From positions 1-20,586 of the forward strand of contig CALVVN010000062.1 of the NCBI GenBank assembly GCA_944363865.1: 20,586 nt of DNA, in the 5' to 3' direction. Source of the stretch: an uncultured Bacilli bacterium (GTDB lineage Bacteria > Bacillota_I > Bacilli_A > RF39 > UBA660). The translations under genes were made by a program, and so were the position numbers. Positions within the stretch are counted from its first letter, which is position 1. Each line of letters begins with the position of its first letter. Under the pieces are notes generated by a model. It did not search any database and was not told the DNA's origin. It worked only from the letters and a program-made list of their open reading frames with translations. Below are positions 1-5,819 of this stretch, one piece after another.

Positions 1-18
1 GAAAGGATGGTGTTAATT

Positions 19-294
19 ATGATAAAGTTTACTACTCAAGAGTTAGAAATGGAAAAAAGTTTGAAACAACGTATTGAGTTTATTTGTGAATTCTGTCACG
101 TTACTCCTACCATTACTAATGGAAGTATTAAAAGAATTAACAATACAAACTTAAACTACATTGAACCTCATAAAATCGTTGTAAATAATACTACTTTTCT
201 AGCCTTTAATTATTCTACTGATATTTATGTAGGTAATCTAAATAAAAAGATTAAACTCGTAGAATTAGAAGATTATATTAAAAATCAAATTTAG
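19..294 (+). CDS. Small hypothetical protein (91 aa)
   Basis: I do not recognise this protein. I start it at the ATG at 19 (MIKFTTQ) because AAGGATGG sits at the right distance upstream; the earlier in-frame ATG at 7 lies inside that ribosome binding site. The product has no signal peptide or membrane segment. It begins with a charged stretch (ELEMEKSLKQRIEF), contains a CEFCH motif near residue 27 that is too short to call a metal site, and continues with Asn/Thr-rich segments that look like beta strands and an acidic C-terminal helix. It lies at the window edge, so upstream operon partners cannot be seen. Downstream is a 470-bp non-coding gap with terminator-like hairpins, so it probably ends a transcription unit. 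A remnant of a larger protein cannot be excluded. Confidence 0.55.
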   Translation: MIKFTTQELEMEKSLKQRIEFICEFCHVTPTITNGSIKRINNTNLNYIEPHKIVVNNTTFLAFNYSTDIYVGNLNKKIKLVELEDYIKNQI

Positions 295-423
295 ACATAA
301 GAAATAACATAAGAACCTATTTATTTTTTTTAAAAACCATGTTATTATTTTAGTGATTAGTTGTTTATCAACTTTATTATTGGAGTTTCGGATTACTTTT
401 GTTATCGATCTATTTAGTTTAAC

Positions 424-450
424 AAAGCCCTGTATTTCCTGGGTTTTTAT
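424..450 (+). terminator. Terminator-like hairpin
   Basis: AAAGCCC (424-430) pairs with GGGTTTT (441-447), including one G-U pair, around a 10-nt loop, and is followed by T-rich sequence. It could end the transcript of the first gene or of an unrecognised RNA transcribed between about 347 and 424. No promoter was clearly seen for the latter. Confidence 0.45.
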
Positions 451-726
451 TATATTATATTTTCGTTTTTATTCTCATTTTTACCACTTTGGAGTAATTT
501 TGTTTCTATTTTAACATTTATATTTTTTTATATAAAATGATTTAGGTACTAATTAGGTGTTAATTCATTAATATAAATCTAATAAAATATGTTGAATTAC
601 TTATAATAAAAATCTAAGATTTTTTCTATAATTATGAAGTTATTAATGTTAAATATATTATTTGTAGTAATATAATGATTATAAATATAATTTTTTTATT
701 AATATTAGCAATTTAAATATTTATAT

Positions 727-752
727 AAAAAGAAGGCATTTTCCTTCTTTTT
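727..752 (-). terminator. Intrinsic terminator of the flavodoxin operon
   Basis: A perfect 10-bp stem, AAAAAGAAGG (727-736) with CCTTCTTTTT (743-752), closes a 6-nt loop. Read on the minus strand it lies 13 nt past the flavodoxin stop codon and ends in a T run, as expected for a rho-independent terminator. The symmetric A/T flanks would let it work in both directions. Confidence 0.85.
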
Positions 753-764
753 AAGTATTAATCA

Positions 765-1427
765 TTATTTTAAGCTATTTGCCCATTCGCTAATTTCGGA
801 ATTTGATGGATTAGAACTAAAGCGATGCCCATTTTGCCAGTTGCCAGTTCCAGCAAGTTCTGCAAGTAAATCTCCGCTTTGTCCTAGACCACTTGATGAT
901 GAAGTACAAAATGGAATAACAGTTTTTCCAGTGAAATCATTTGCTTTTACAAAAGTATTAACTGGCCAAGCGGCAATACCCCACCAAATAGGGTATCCGA
1001 TTAAAACAGTGTCATAATTTTCCCAATTAGAAACGGTAGTGCTAGTTAGTTCTATGTTTCTTAAAGATTCGTTTTCATGCTCTTTTGTGACTCTAGAATT
1101 ATCATCAGTCCAATTTAAATCTTCATCTATATATGGATCTACTGGTACGATTTCAAATATATCTGCGTTTAAGTTTTCTGCAAGTTTATTTGAAACGGCC
1201 TTCGTATTTCCGGTAGCAGAATAATAAACGACTAAAGTATTTGACTTACTAATTTCGTTATTTTCGTCGTTAGTGTCGTTTCCACTATTAATGTTGTTTT
1301 CATTATTATTTTGATTATTTTCGTCATTTTGTGTATTGTTTGATAAATTATTTAATATAAAATAAGTACCTACACTTAATATTAAAATAGCAATAAGTAC
1401 AATTCCTATAATCATATTTCTATTCAT
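765..1427 (-). CDS. Membrane-anchored flavodoxin
   Basis: Predicted extracytoplasmic flavodoxin of about 220 residues. Residues 5-27 form one hydrophobic signal-anchor helix. Residues 29-61 are a low-complexity Asn/Asp/Glu linker. The flavodoxin domain follows: LVVYYSATGNTKAV (65-78) is the FMN phosphate-binding loop, and YPIWWGIAAWPVNTF (145-159) and CTSSSSGLG (174-182) fit the isoalloxazine-side loops of the short-chain flavodoxin_4 group. I use the ATG at 1427; the in-frame TTG at 1439 abuts the GAAAGG ribosome binding site and is too close. The start lies only 2 nt beyond the stop that ends the extended reading frame of the upstream aldo/keto reductase, so the two are co-transcribed. Known flavodoxins carry electrons via FMN; the redox partner here is unknown. 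An anchored, apparently external flavodoxin suggests reduction of a surface or lipid substrate, which is inference. Confidence 0.9.
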   Translation of the reverse strand: MNRNMIIGIVLIAILILSVGTYFILNNLSNNTQNDENNQNNNENNINSGNDTNDENNEISKSNTLVVYYSATGNTKAVSNKLAENLNADIFEIVPVDPYIDEDLNWTDDNSRVTKEHENESLRNIELTSTTVSNWENYDTVLIGYPIWWGIAAWPVNTFVKANDFTGKTVIPFCTSSSSGLGQSGDLLAELAGTGNWQNGHRFSSNPSNSEISEWANSLK

Positions 1428-1429
1428 TT

Positions 1430-1519
1430 TTAATCCCAACCTTTCTTTTCTTTGCGAAAATCTACATTTTCTCTTCTTTGTTTAGTCATTTTATCAAACC
1501 ATTCTACCATTTTAGGGTC
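1430..1519 (-). pseudogene. Detached C-terminal tail of the aldo/keto reductase
   Basis: In the same frame as the reductase and directly after its TAA, 29 sense codons read DPKMVEWFDKMTKQRRENVD and then a basic FRKEKKGWD end, closed by TAA at 1432-1430. The first residues match the usual family ending (HRDPEMVKW). The stretch therefore looks like real protein sequence cut off by the stop at 1522-1520. It now also contains the flavodoxin ribosome binding site (GAAAGG). Confidence 0.75.
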
Positions 1520-2344
1520 TTAATGATTAAAAAACAAGCTGTCGTTTGAGTCTAATTTCTTAATATTATTCATATCTTCATCAGTTAACTCAAAATCAAA
1601 AACATCAAAGTTTTCTTGCATTCTTTCTACATGAGTTGATTTACAAGCAATTATGACTCCACGTTGTATTAACCATCTAAGGATTACTTGCGCGGCGCTT
1701 TTGTTATATTTCTTACCAATATTTACAAGCGTTTCATTAGTAAACATTCCGCTTTTGCCTTCACCAAATGGTGCCCACGCTTCAATTGCAACACCATATT
1801 TTTCCATATTTTCTTGTGCTTTAATTTGTTGGTTTAGTGGACTAGTTTCCACCTGGTTAACTGCTGGAATAACATCGCGGTCAAATAAGCAAATATCAGT
1901 TAAACGATCAGGATAGAAGTTGCTTACACCAATCGCTTTAATTTTACCTTGATGATATAACTCTTCTAAAGCTTTATAAGCTCCATAATAATCACTGAAT
2001 GGTTGATGAAGTAAGACTAAATCAATATAATCAGTTTGTAATTTTTTTAAAGATTCTTTAATTGATGTCTTACATTTTTCATAACCGTAATTATCTATCC
2101 AAACTTTTGTAGTAATAAACAAATCTTCTCTAGATAATCCACATTCTTTTATTGCTTCTTCGACTTCACTTTCATTAAAATAACTTTGGGCAGTATCCAT
2201 TGCTCTAAAACCCACTTTAATAGCGTCTAATACGCATCTTTTGGTATCTTCTTTTGGGATTTGATAGACTCCAAAACCTAATATAGGCATTTTAACACCA
2301 TTATTTAATGTTACATATTTTTTCTTCCTTCCTTTCCTTGACAA
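1520..2344 (-). CDS. Aldo/keto reductase, C-terminally truncated by a stop codon
   Basis: NAD(P)H-dependent aldo/keto reductase with a TIM-barrel fold. The catalytic tetrad is visible: D50 and Y55 (AMDTAQSY), K80 (ITTKVW) and H113 (LLHQPF). The cofactor-binding CKSTHVERMQEN lies near the C-terminus. No ATG precedes the conserved KYVTLNNG; the only in-frame start is TTG at 2344, whose first codons (SRKGRKKK) translate purine-rich, Shine-Dalgarno-like sequence. The stop at 1522-1520 falls in the conserved ending SLFF-x-H-R-D-P: the frame reads NH-stop-DPKMVEWF and then stays open for 29 codons to 1430, next to the flavodoxin start. So the original gene probably ended at 1430 and has been cut by a nonsense codon. 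All catalytic residues remain, so the product may still work. It is followed by flavodoxin and divergent from the MerR gene, which likely controls both. Confidence 0.88.
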   Translation of the reverse strand: MSRKGRKKKYVTLNNGVKMPILGFGVYQIPKEDTKRCVLDAIKVGFRAMDTAQSYFNESEVEEAIKECGLSREDLFITTKVWIDNYGYEKCKTSIKESLKKLQTDYIDLVLLHQPFSDYYGAYKALEELYHQGKIKAIGVSNFYPDRLTDICLFDRDVIPAVNQVETSPLNQQIKAQENMEKYGVAIEAWAPFGEGKSGMFTNETLVNIGKKYNKSAAQVILRWLIQRGVIIACKSTHVERMQENFDVFDFELTDEDMNNIKKLDSNDSLFFNH

Positions 2345-2366
2345 CTAAAATTCTCTTTAGTACAAT
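2338..2366 (+). promoter_or_regulatory. Promoter of the merR-type gene
   Basis: TTGACA (2338-2343), a 17-nt spacer and TACAAT (2361-2366) match a housekeeping promoter almost perfectly. The predicted transcript start is near 2373, inside the proposed MerR operator, so the regulator would repress itself. The promoter is interlocked with the opposite-strand promoter at 2370-2400. Confidence 0.75.
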
Positions 2367-2369
2367 TTA

Positions 2370-2400
2370 ATTGTAAAACACGGGTGTAACACACGGTCAA
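2370..2400 (-). promoter_or_regulatory. MerR-type promoter and operator for the reductase-flavodoxin operon
   Basis: On the minus strand TTGACC (2400-2395) and TACAAT (2375-2370) are separated by 19 nt, the over-long spacer typical of MerR-activated promoters. The spacer and its edge hold an imperfect dyad, TGT-N3-ACAC-N2-GTGT-N3-ACA, at 2372-2393. This is where MerR-family activators bind and twist the DNA. The adjacent -10 boxes of the two opposing promoters form the palindrome TACAATTTAATTGTA (2361-2375). Confidence 0.75.
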
Positions 2401-2426
2401 TGTTTTTTTTAAAAGAGGTGATAAAA

Positions 2427-2834
2427 ATGTATTATACAATGAAACAAGCATGCGAAAAAACGGGGCTTACCTATGATACTTTAAAATTCTACTGTAACGA
2501 AGGCCTCGTACCAAATGTAAAAAGAGATAAAAATAATTATCGTATTTTTAATGATAAAGATATCGCGTGGATTGTTTCTTTGTCATGTCTTAAAAATTGT
2601 GGTATGAGTATAGTTGAAATGAAAGAGTATCTTGCTCTATGTCTTGAAGGCGAAGATTCAATTCCACAAAGGCAAAAAATATTAGATGCAAAATTGCAAG
2701 AACTTGATAACAAAATGGCTGAATTACAAAAAAGCATTGATTTTATTCATTGGAAGCAGGGATTTTATAATGATGTGTTAAGTGGAAAAGTAAAATATTA
2801 TAGTAATTTAGTTCAAACAGAAAATGATGAGTAA
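2427..2834 (+). CDS. MerR family transcriptional regulator
   Basis: A 135-residue MerR-type regulator. The N-terminal winged helix-turn-helix is clear: MKQACEKTGLTYDTLKFYCN (residues 5-24) followed by EGLVPNVKRDKNNYRIFNDK (25-44). Residues 75-110 form the usual dimerising coiled coil (KLQELDNKMAELQKSIDFI). The tail lacks the cysteine cluster of metal sensors; the cysteines at 9, 23, 54, 58 and 72 are scattered. It resembles the small AdhR-like regulators that sit next to oxidoreductases and answer to aldehyde or electrophile stress, but the signal is not readable from sequence. I start at ATG 2427, preceded by AGAGGTG; the ATG at 2400 has no ribosome binding site. The divergent promoter has the 19-bp spacer and dyad expected of its target, so it very probably controls the reductase-flavodoxin operon. 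It ends 7 bp from the convergent DUF1653 gene. Confidence 0.93.
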   Translation: MYYTMKQACEKTGLTYDTLKFYCNEGLVPNVKRDKNNYRIFNDKDIAWIVSLSCLKNCGMSIVEMKEYLALCLEGEDSIPQRQKILDAKLQELDNKMAELQKSIDFIHWKQGFYNDVLSGKVKYYSNLVQTENDE

Positions 2835-2841
2835 AGAAACT

Positions 2842-3084
2842 TTATTTATTTTTAAAATTCTTTTGTAATGAAAATCTATATTTTTGTTTTATTTCAGGAT
2901 ATTTTTTTCTATCAACTTCAGAAGAAAAATCTTTTAAAGATCTTATCCATAATTTATAGTCTCCATACAAAGCTCTATATATAACATAGTCTTCTAATGT
3001 GTCAGCGTGTTTTCCTATATCAATAACTAAATAATAATTTCCTTTAAAATGTTTATATATTCTATTAATTTTTATTTTTCTCAT
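2842..3084 (-). CDS. DUF1653 family protein
   Basis: An 80-residue protein matching the DUF1653 pattern: IYKHFKGNYYLVIDIGKHAD, then VIYRALYGDYKLWIRSLKDF and a closing DRKKYPEIKQKYRF. The family is a small beta-rich domain of unknown function that is common in bacteria. There is no signal peptide. The start is 6 nt downstream of the lipase-like gene's stop, and the AGGAAAAA ribosome binding site overlaps that stop (TAGGAAAAA), so the two genes are co-transcribed and probably translationally coupled. The 3' end meets the MerR gene with a 7-bp gap; a weak hairpin (TAAAG-AAA-CTTTA, 2832-2844) followed by T-rich sequence may serve as a shared terminator. Residues after about 73 (KNFKNK) are a species-specific basic tail. 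Confidence 0.85.
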   Translation of the reverse strand: MRKIKINRIYKHFKGNYYLVIDIGKHADTLEDYVIYRALYGDYKLWIRSLKDFSSEVDRKKYPEIKQKYRFSLQKNFKNK

Positions 3085-3090
3085 TTTTTC

Positions 3091-4140
3091 CTATTCTGAT
3101 ATAAATAAAGTTTTTATAACTTCTAAAATAAAATCTTTTTCTTTTTTATTGAGCTTTTTTGTTTCTTTTATTATATTTATAAATGCATTTAATTGTGCTT
3201 TTTTATCAGTGGTTTTTATAGTTGATAAACTTGTTTCAATTAAATTAAATATTGTTGTGACAAACTTTTCTCTTTTAATGTAATCGTAATTATTAACCCA
3301 TTTAGATATTCTGTTTTCTAACTGAGTAGAAGATTCTGCTCTAACTCCTGGTTCAAAATATTCACCAAAACATTGCCATGTTGTTGCATCGTGCTGTAAC
3401 ATTCCTTTTGCATTGCTTTTTACAACAATAATATTATTTTGATGATTTAATAAATAGGCTATGATTCCGTCTTCTGGTGTAAATGTAATCAATTTTTCAT
3501 TTATTTTTTTCCATTCTTTGGAATTAAATTGTTCTAAATTAAATCCGGGGCCATCATTATTATAAATCTTTTGTATTCTTTTTTTGATGTCAGTTTTAGC
3601 ATACATTGCTGAACACATTGCCAAATTACCGCCCTTTGAATGTCCGCCTATATATATTTTTTTATCTTTATTTTTTATGACGTTGTTTACGTATTTTATT
3701 GCTAATTCTTGTGCTTTTACTGGAAACTTATATGACATTTCAAAGTCTTCTTTCCATCCTAATAAGGACTTGTCTGTTCCTTCAAAAGTAATGTAGATTT
3801 CATTTTTATTAAATCTAAAACTTATAGCTCCAAATTGTGTATTTTCATTAGATTTTATGTAGTTATAAAGTTCTATGTTTTTATATCTAGTTTTTGTAGA
3901 CATCACTTTTAATAGTTTTACATATTTTTTTCGTAAAAATCCGAATTTTTTTATTTTATTTTCATCATATTTTATAAAAAATAATTTAGATATTTCTTCT
4001 AATGTAATTTTGTTTTTAAATAAGCCTTCATAATTTAGATAAATTAATTGACTTAATAACACGTTATCAACATCGTTAAAACTTTTTTCTTTAAAACTTA
4101 TATTTCCATATATTTCAATGTATTTTAACAAACTATCCAT
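3091..4140 (-). CDS. Mbeg1-like (DUF2974) lipase/hydrolase
   Basis: A 349-residue alpha/beta-hydrolase of the DUF2974 (Mbeg1-like) family. The nucleophile elbow is GGHSKGGNLA (residues 165-174, Ser168). The acid is probably D224 (TPEDGIIAYLL) and the histidine H250 in MLQHDATTW, a hallmark of this family. FEGTDKSLLGWKEDF (119-133) matches the usual F-x-G-T-D...W-x-E-D-F oxyanion-side motif. There is no signal peptide or membrane helix, so it is predicted cytoplasmic. The family is annotated as lipase-like and the substrate is unknown. The start has AAGGTGAT at the right distance. It is the first gene of an operon with DUF1653, and its promoter region (about 4141-4200) is shared with the divergent MBL gene; a TGaTAAAAT extended -10 is visible on the minus strand at 4157-4165. 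Confidence 0.88.
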   Translation of the reverse strand: MDSLLKYIEIYGNISFKEKSFNDVDNVLLSQLIYLNYEGLFKNKITLEEISKLFFIKYDENKIKKFGFLRKKYVKLLKVMSTKTRYKNIELYNYIKSNENTQFGAISFRFNKNEIYITFEGTDKSLLGWKEDFEMSYKFPVKAQELAIKYVNNVIKNKDKKIYIGGHSKGGNLAMCSAMYAKTDIKKRIQKIYNNDGPGFNLEQFNSKEWKKINEKLITFTPEDGIIAYLLNHQNNIIVVKSNAKGMLQHDATTWQCFGEYFEPGVRAESSTQLENRISKWVNNYDYIKREKFVTTIFNLIETSLSTIKTTDKKAQLNAFINIIKETKKLNKKEKDFILEVIKTLFISE

Positions 4141-4193
4141 ATAATCACCTTAATTAATTTTATCATATTTTTTTTATTAAGTTTAGTTAATTG

Positions 4194-4202
4194 TGATATA
4201 AT
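4194..4202 (+). promoter_or_regulatory. Extended -10 promoter of the MBL gene
   Basis: TGATATAAT is an extended -10 (TGn plus TATAAT at 4197-4202). The -35 is weak (TTATTA at 4174-4179, 17-nt spacer). The expected transcript start near 4209 falls just before the AAAGTGA ribosome binding site, so the leader is very short. Confidence 0.6.
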
Positions 4203-4219
4203 TAATTTAAAGTGATTAT

Positions 4220-5092
4220 ATGAAGTATGTAAAAAAAGTAATTGTGTTTGTGTTAATTGCATTTATTGTTTTGATTTTTAAAAATTATGATAGCTATACA
4301 TTGGGCGATGATTCAGTTATTCTAGATGATAAATTGTTTGTAAGCTTTATTGACGTCGGGCAGGGCGACTCAATATTTATTGAGTTACCTAATAATGAAA
4401 CTATGTTAATTGATGCTGGTGAAGAATATGAAAGCGATAATGTTATAGAGTTTATAAATGATAAAGGTTATAGTAAAATCGATTATTTAATTGGAACACA
4501 TCCTCATTCTGATCATATAGGTGGGTTAGTTAACGTTATAAATTCATATGATATAAAAGAGATATATTTACCTAAGGTTATCCATACAAGTCAAACTTAC
4601 GAAACTTTATTAAATACTATTTATAATTTGAATTTAGAAGTAAACGCTGCATCTAGTGGAATGGTTATATTTCAGGATGAACATTTAAAAGTTAATATTT
4701 TATCTCCGACTCTAGAGGAGTATAGTAATCTCAATAATTATTCGGTTGTAGTTAAATTGGAATATGGCTCGACTAGTTTCTTATTTATGGGGGATGCTGA
4801 AGCGTTAGTTGAAGAAGAGATAATTGAATATGCTAATTCAGATGTTATTAAGGTAGGGCATCATGGCAGTGATACATCTTCAAGTATGGATTTTGTGAAT
4901 GCTGTTGATGCAGATTATGCTGTTATAATGTCTGGTAAAGATAATCAGTATGATTTACCAAGTAGTAATGTAGTAGATAGATGGACTAATAGTGGTGCAA
5001 AAGTGTTTAATACTAGTGTAAACGGTAATATAATTTTTAGTTCAGATGGAAATAATATTTTTGTTGAGGTGGAATATGAAAGTAATAGTTGA
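4220..5092 (+). CDS. Membrane-anchored ComEC-like metallo-beta-lactamase protein
   Basis: A 290-residue protein with one N-terminal membrane segment (residues 5-21) and a metallo-beta-lactamase domain like the C-terminal domain of the DNA-uptake channel ComEC/Rec2. The signature is complete: FIDVGQGDSIFIELP (43-57), MLIDAG (62-67), THPHSDHIGG (93-102: H94, H96, D98, H99), FMGDAE (189-194: D192) and VGHHGSDTSSS (212-222: H214, H215). All expected metal ligands are present, so it should be an active phosphodiesterase or nuclease-type hydrolase. It lacks the ComEC channel and is therefore not a DNA importer by itself; the domain is predicted outside the membrane. The downstream DUF3006 gene overlaps its end by 17 nt, a pairing I know from other Bacillota. 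The ribosome binding site AAAGTGATT precedes the ATG. Confidence 0.9.
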   Translation: MKYVKKVIVFVLIAFIVLIFKNYDSYTLGDDSVILDDKLFVSFIDVGQGDSIFIELPNNETMLIDAGEEYESDNVIEFINDKGYSKIDYLIGTHPHSDHIGGLVNVINSYDIKEIYLPKVIHTSQTYETLLNTIYNLNLEVNAASSGMVIFQDEHLKVNILSPTLEEYSNLNNYSVVVKLEYGSTSFLFMGDAEALVEEEIIEYANSDVIKVGHHGSDTSSSMDFVNAVDADYAVIMSGKDNQYDLPSSNVVDRWTNSGAKVFNTSVNGNIIFSSDGNNIFVEVEYESNS

Positions 5093-5270
5093 TAGAATTG
5101 AGAATGATTTTTGTGTTATTGAATTGCAAACTGGTGTTTTCTGTAATCTTCCTCTTCTTTTGGTTCCTTCGGTTAAAGAAGGGGATGTAGTAGAGATAAA
5201 AATACTAAATAATCTAACTGATATTAGAAAAGAAAATGTAAAAAAATTGATGGATAAAGTTTTTAAATAA
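5076..5270 (+). CDS. DUF3006 family protein
   Basis: A 64-residue protein. MKVIVDRIENDFCVIEL at the start and VPSVKEGDVVEIKI in the middle match the DUF3006 family, a small beta-barrel-like domain of unknown function. I start at ATG 5076, which has GAGGTGG just upstream; the longer frame from 5046 lies within the MBL gene. The start is 17 nt inside the end of the MBL gene, so translation is coupled. DUF3006 genes often follow ComEC-like metallo-beta-lactamase genes, which supports both calls and suggests a partner or accessory role. It ends only 3 bp from the convergent TspO gene, and no terminator hairpin is visible between them. Confidence 0.85.
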   Translation: MKVIVDRIENDFCVIELQTGVFCNLPLLLVPSVKEGDVVEIKILNNLTDIRKENVKKLMDKVFK

Positions 5271-5273
5271 TTT

Positions 5274-5723
5274 CTAGTTCAATACTACTATTCCAATGTT
5301 CAAATATGTCGCATATATTAGCCAAATAATATAGGGTATTAGCAAATATGCTGATATTTTGTTTTCTCGTTTGTAATTTATAAATAGTTTAATTGTTAAT
5401 AGTAATAGAATTATTATCCAGATTATTGATATAAATCTTAACTTAAACATAAAAAATAAAAGTGGCCATAATAAGTTAAAAAATAGACCTACGTAATATA
5501 ATATTATTGTTTTTTTCTCATTGTATTTTTTTCTATAAATGCAATATGATATACCAATTACTAAATATAATATACTCCAAGCGATTGGAAAAGCAGCTGA
5601 TGAGGGACTTAATGGTGGCTGATTTAATATGTTATAGTCAATAGAATCTTTAATTAAATAGCCAATCATACTTCCCAATATTATTGGTAAAAAAATTCTT
5701 ATTCCATCTTTTAATTTATTCAT
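5274..5723 (-). CDS. TspO/MBR family membrane protein
   Basis: A 149-residue protein with five hydrophobic segments (about 7-24, 43-62, 73-92, 95-114, 125-147), the expected topology of the TspO / peripheral benzodiazepine receptor family. Family motifs are present: PPLSPSSAAFPIAWSILY (36-53), FFNLLWPLLFF (81-91) and PYIIWLIYATYLNIGI (130-145). TspO proteins bind porphyrins and other hydrophobic ligands and have been linked to tetrapyrrole handling and stress; no haem genes are nearby, so the ligand here is unknown. No Shine-Dalgarno sequence precedes the ATG, while TATAAT lies 6 nt upstream of it, which suggests a leaderless mRNA. It is divergent from the thioredoxin gene and convergent with the DUF3006 gene. 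Confidence 0.9.
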   Translation of the reverse strand: MNKLKDGIRIFLPIILGSMIGYLIKDSIDYNILNQPPLSPSSAAFPIAWSILYLVIGISYCIYRKKYNEKKTIILYYVGLFFNLLWPLLFFMFKLRFISIIWIIILLLLTIKLFINYKRENKISAYLLIPYIIWLIYATYLNIGIVVLN

Positions 5724-5763
5724 ATTATCATTATAGATATTTTTTTAAATTTAATACTATAAG

Positions 5764-5792
5764 TTTACAAAAAACGAAAAAATATGTATACT
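5764..5792 (+). promoter_or_regulatory. Promoter of the thioredoxin-CcdA operon
   Basis: TTTACA (5764-5769), a 17-nt spacer and TATACT (5787-5792) form a good housekeeping promoter with a predicted start near 5799. The in-frame ATG at 5784 would then lie upstream of the mRNA, which bears on the start codon of the thioredoxin gene. Confidence 0.65.
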
Positions 5793-5819
5793 TATTTTAT
5801 AGTTGTAGAGGTGATTAAA

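Larger units (their letters stand above)
295..764. other. AT-rich intergenic region, no gene seen
   Basis: These 470 bases hold no convincing ORF. The sequence is extremely AT-rich, with long T runs. It contains an 8-bp inverted repeat just after the first gene (303-310 with 339-346), a small hairpin AGTTG/CAACT (359-363 with 369-373), a terminator-like GC hairpin at 424-448, and a strong hairpin at 727-752 that ends the minus-strand operon. Between about 450 and 726 I see only AT-rich sequence without a recognisable RNA or repeat. Confidence 0.6.

Noticed and set aside
7..18. Earlier ATG at 7 for the first small gene
   Set aside because: It falls inside the AAGGATGG ribosome binding site of the ATG at 19.
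1520..1522. Alternative genetic code (stop reassignment) as the reason for the stop in the reductase
   Set aside because: The codon is TAA, which also ends many genes here, and TGA ends others; conserved Trp positions use TGG.
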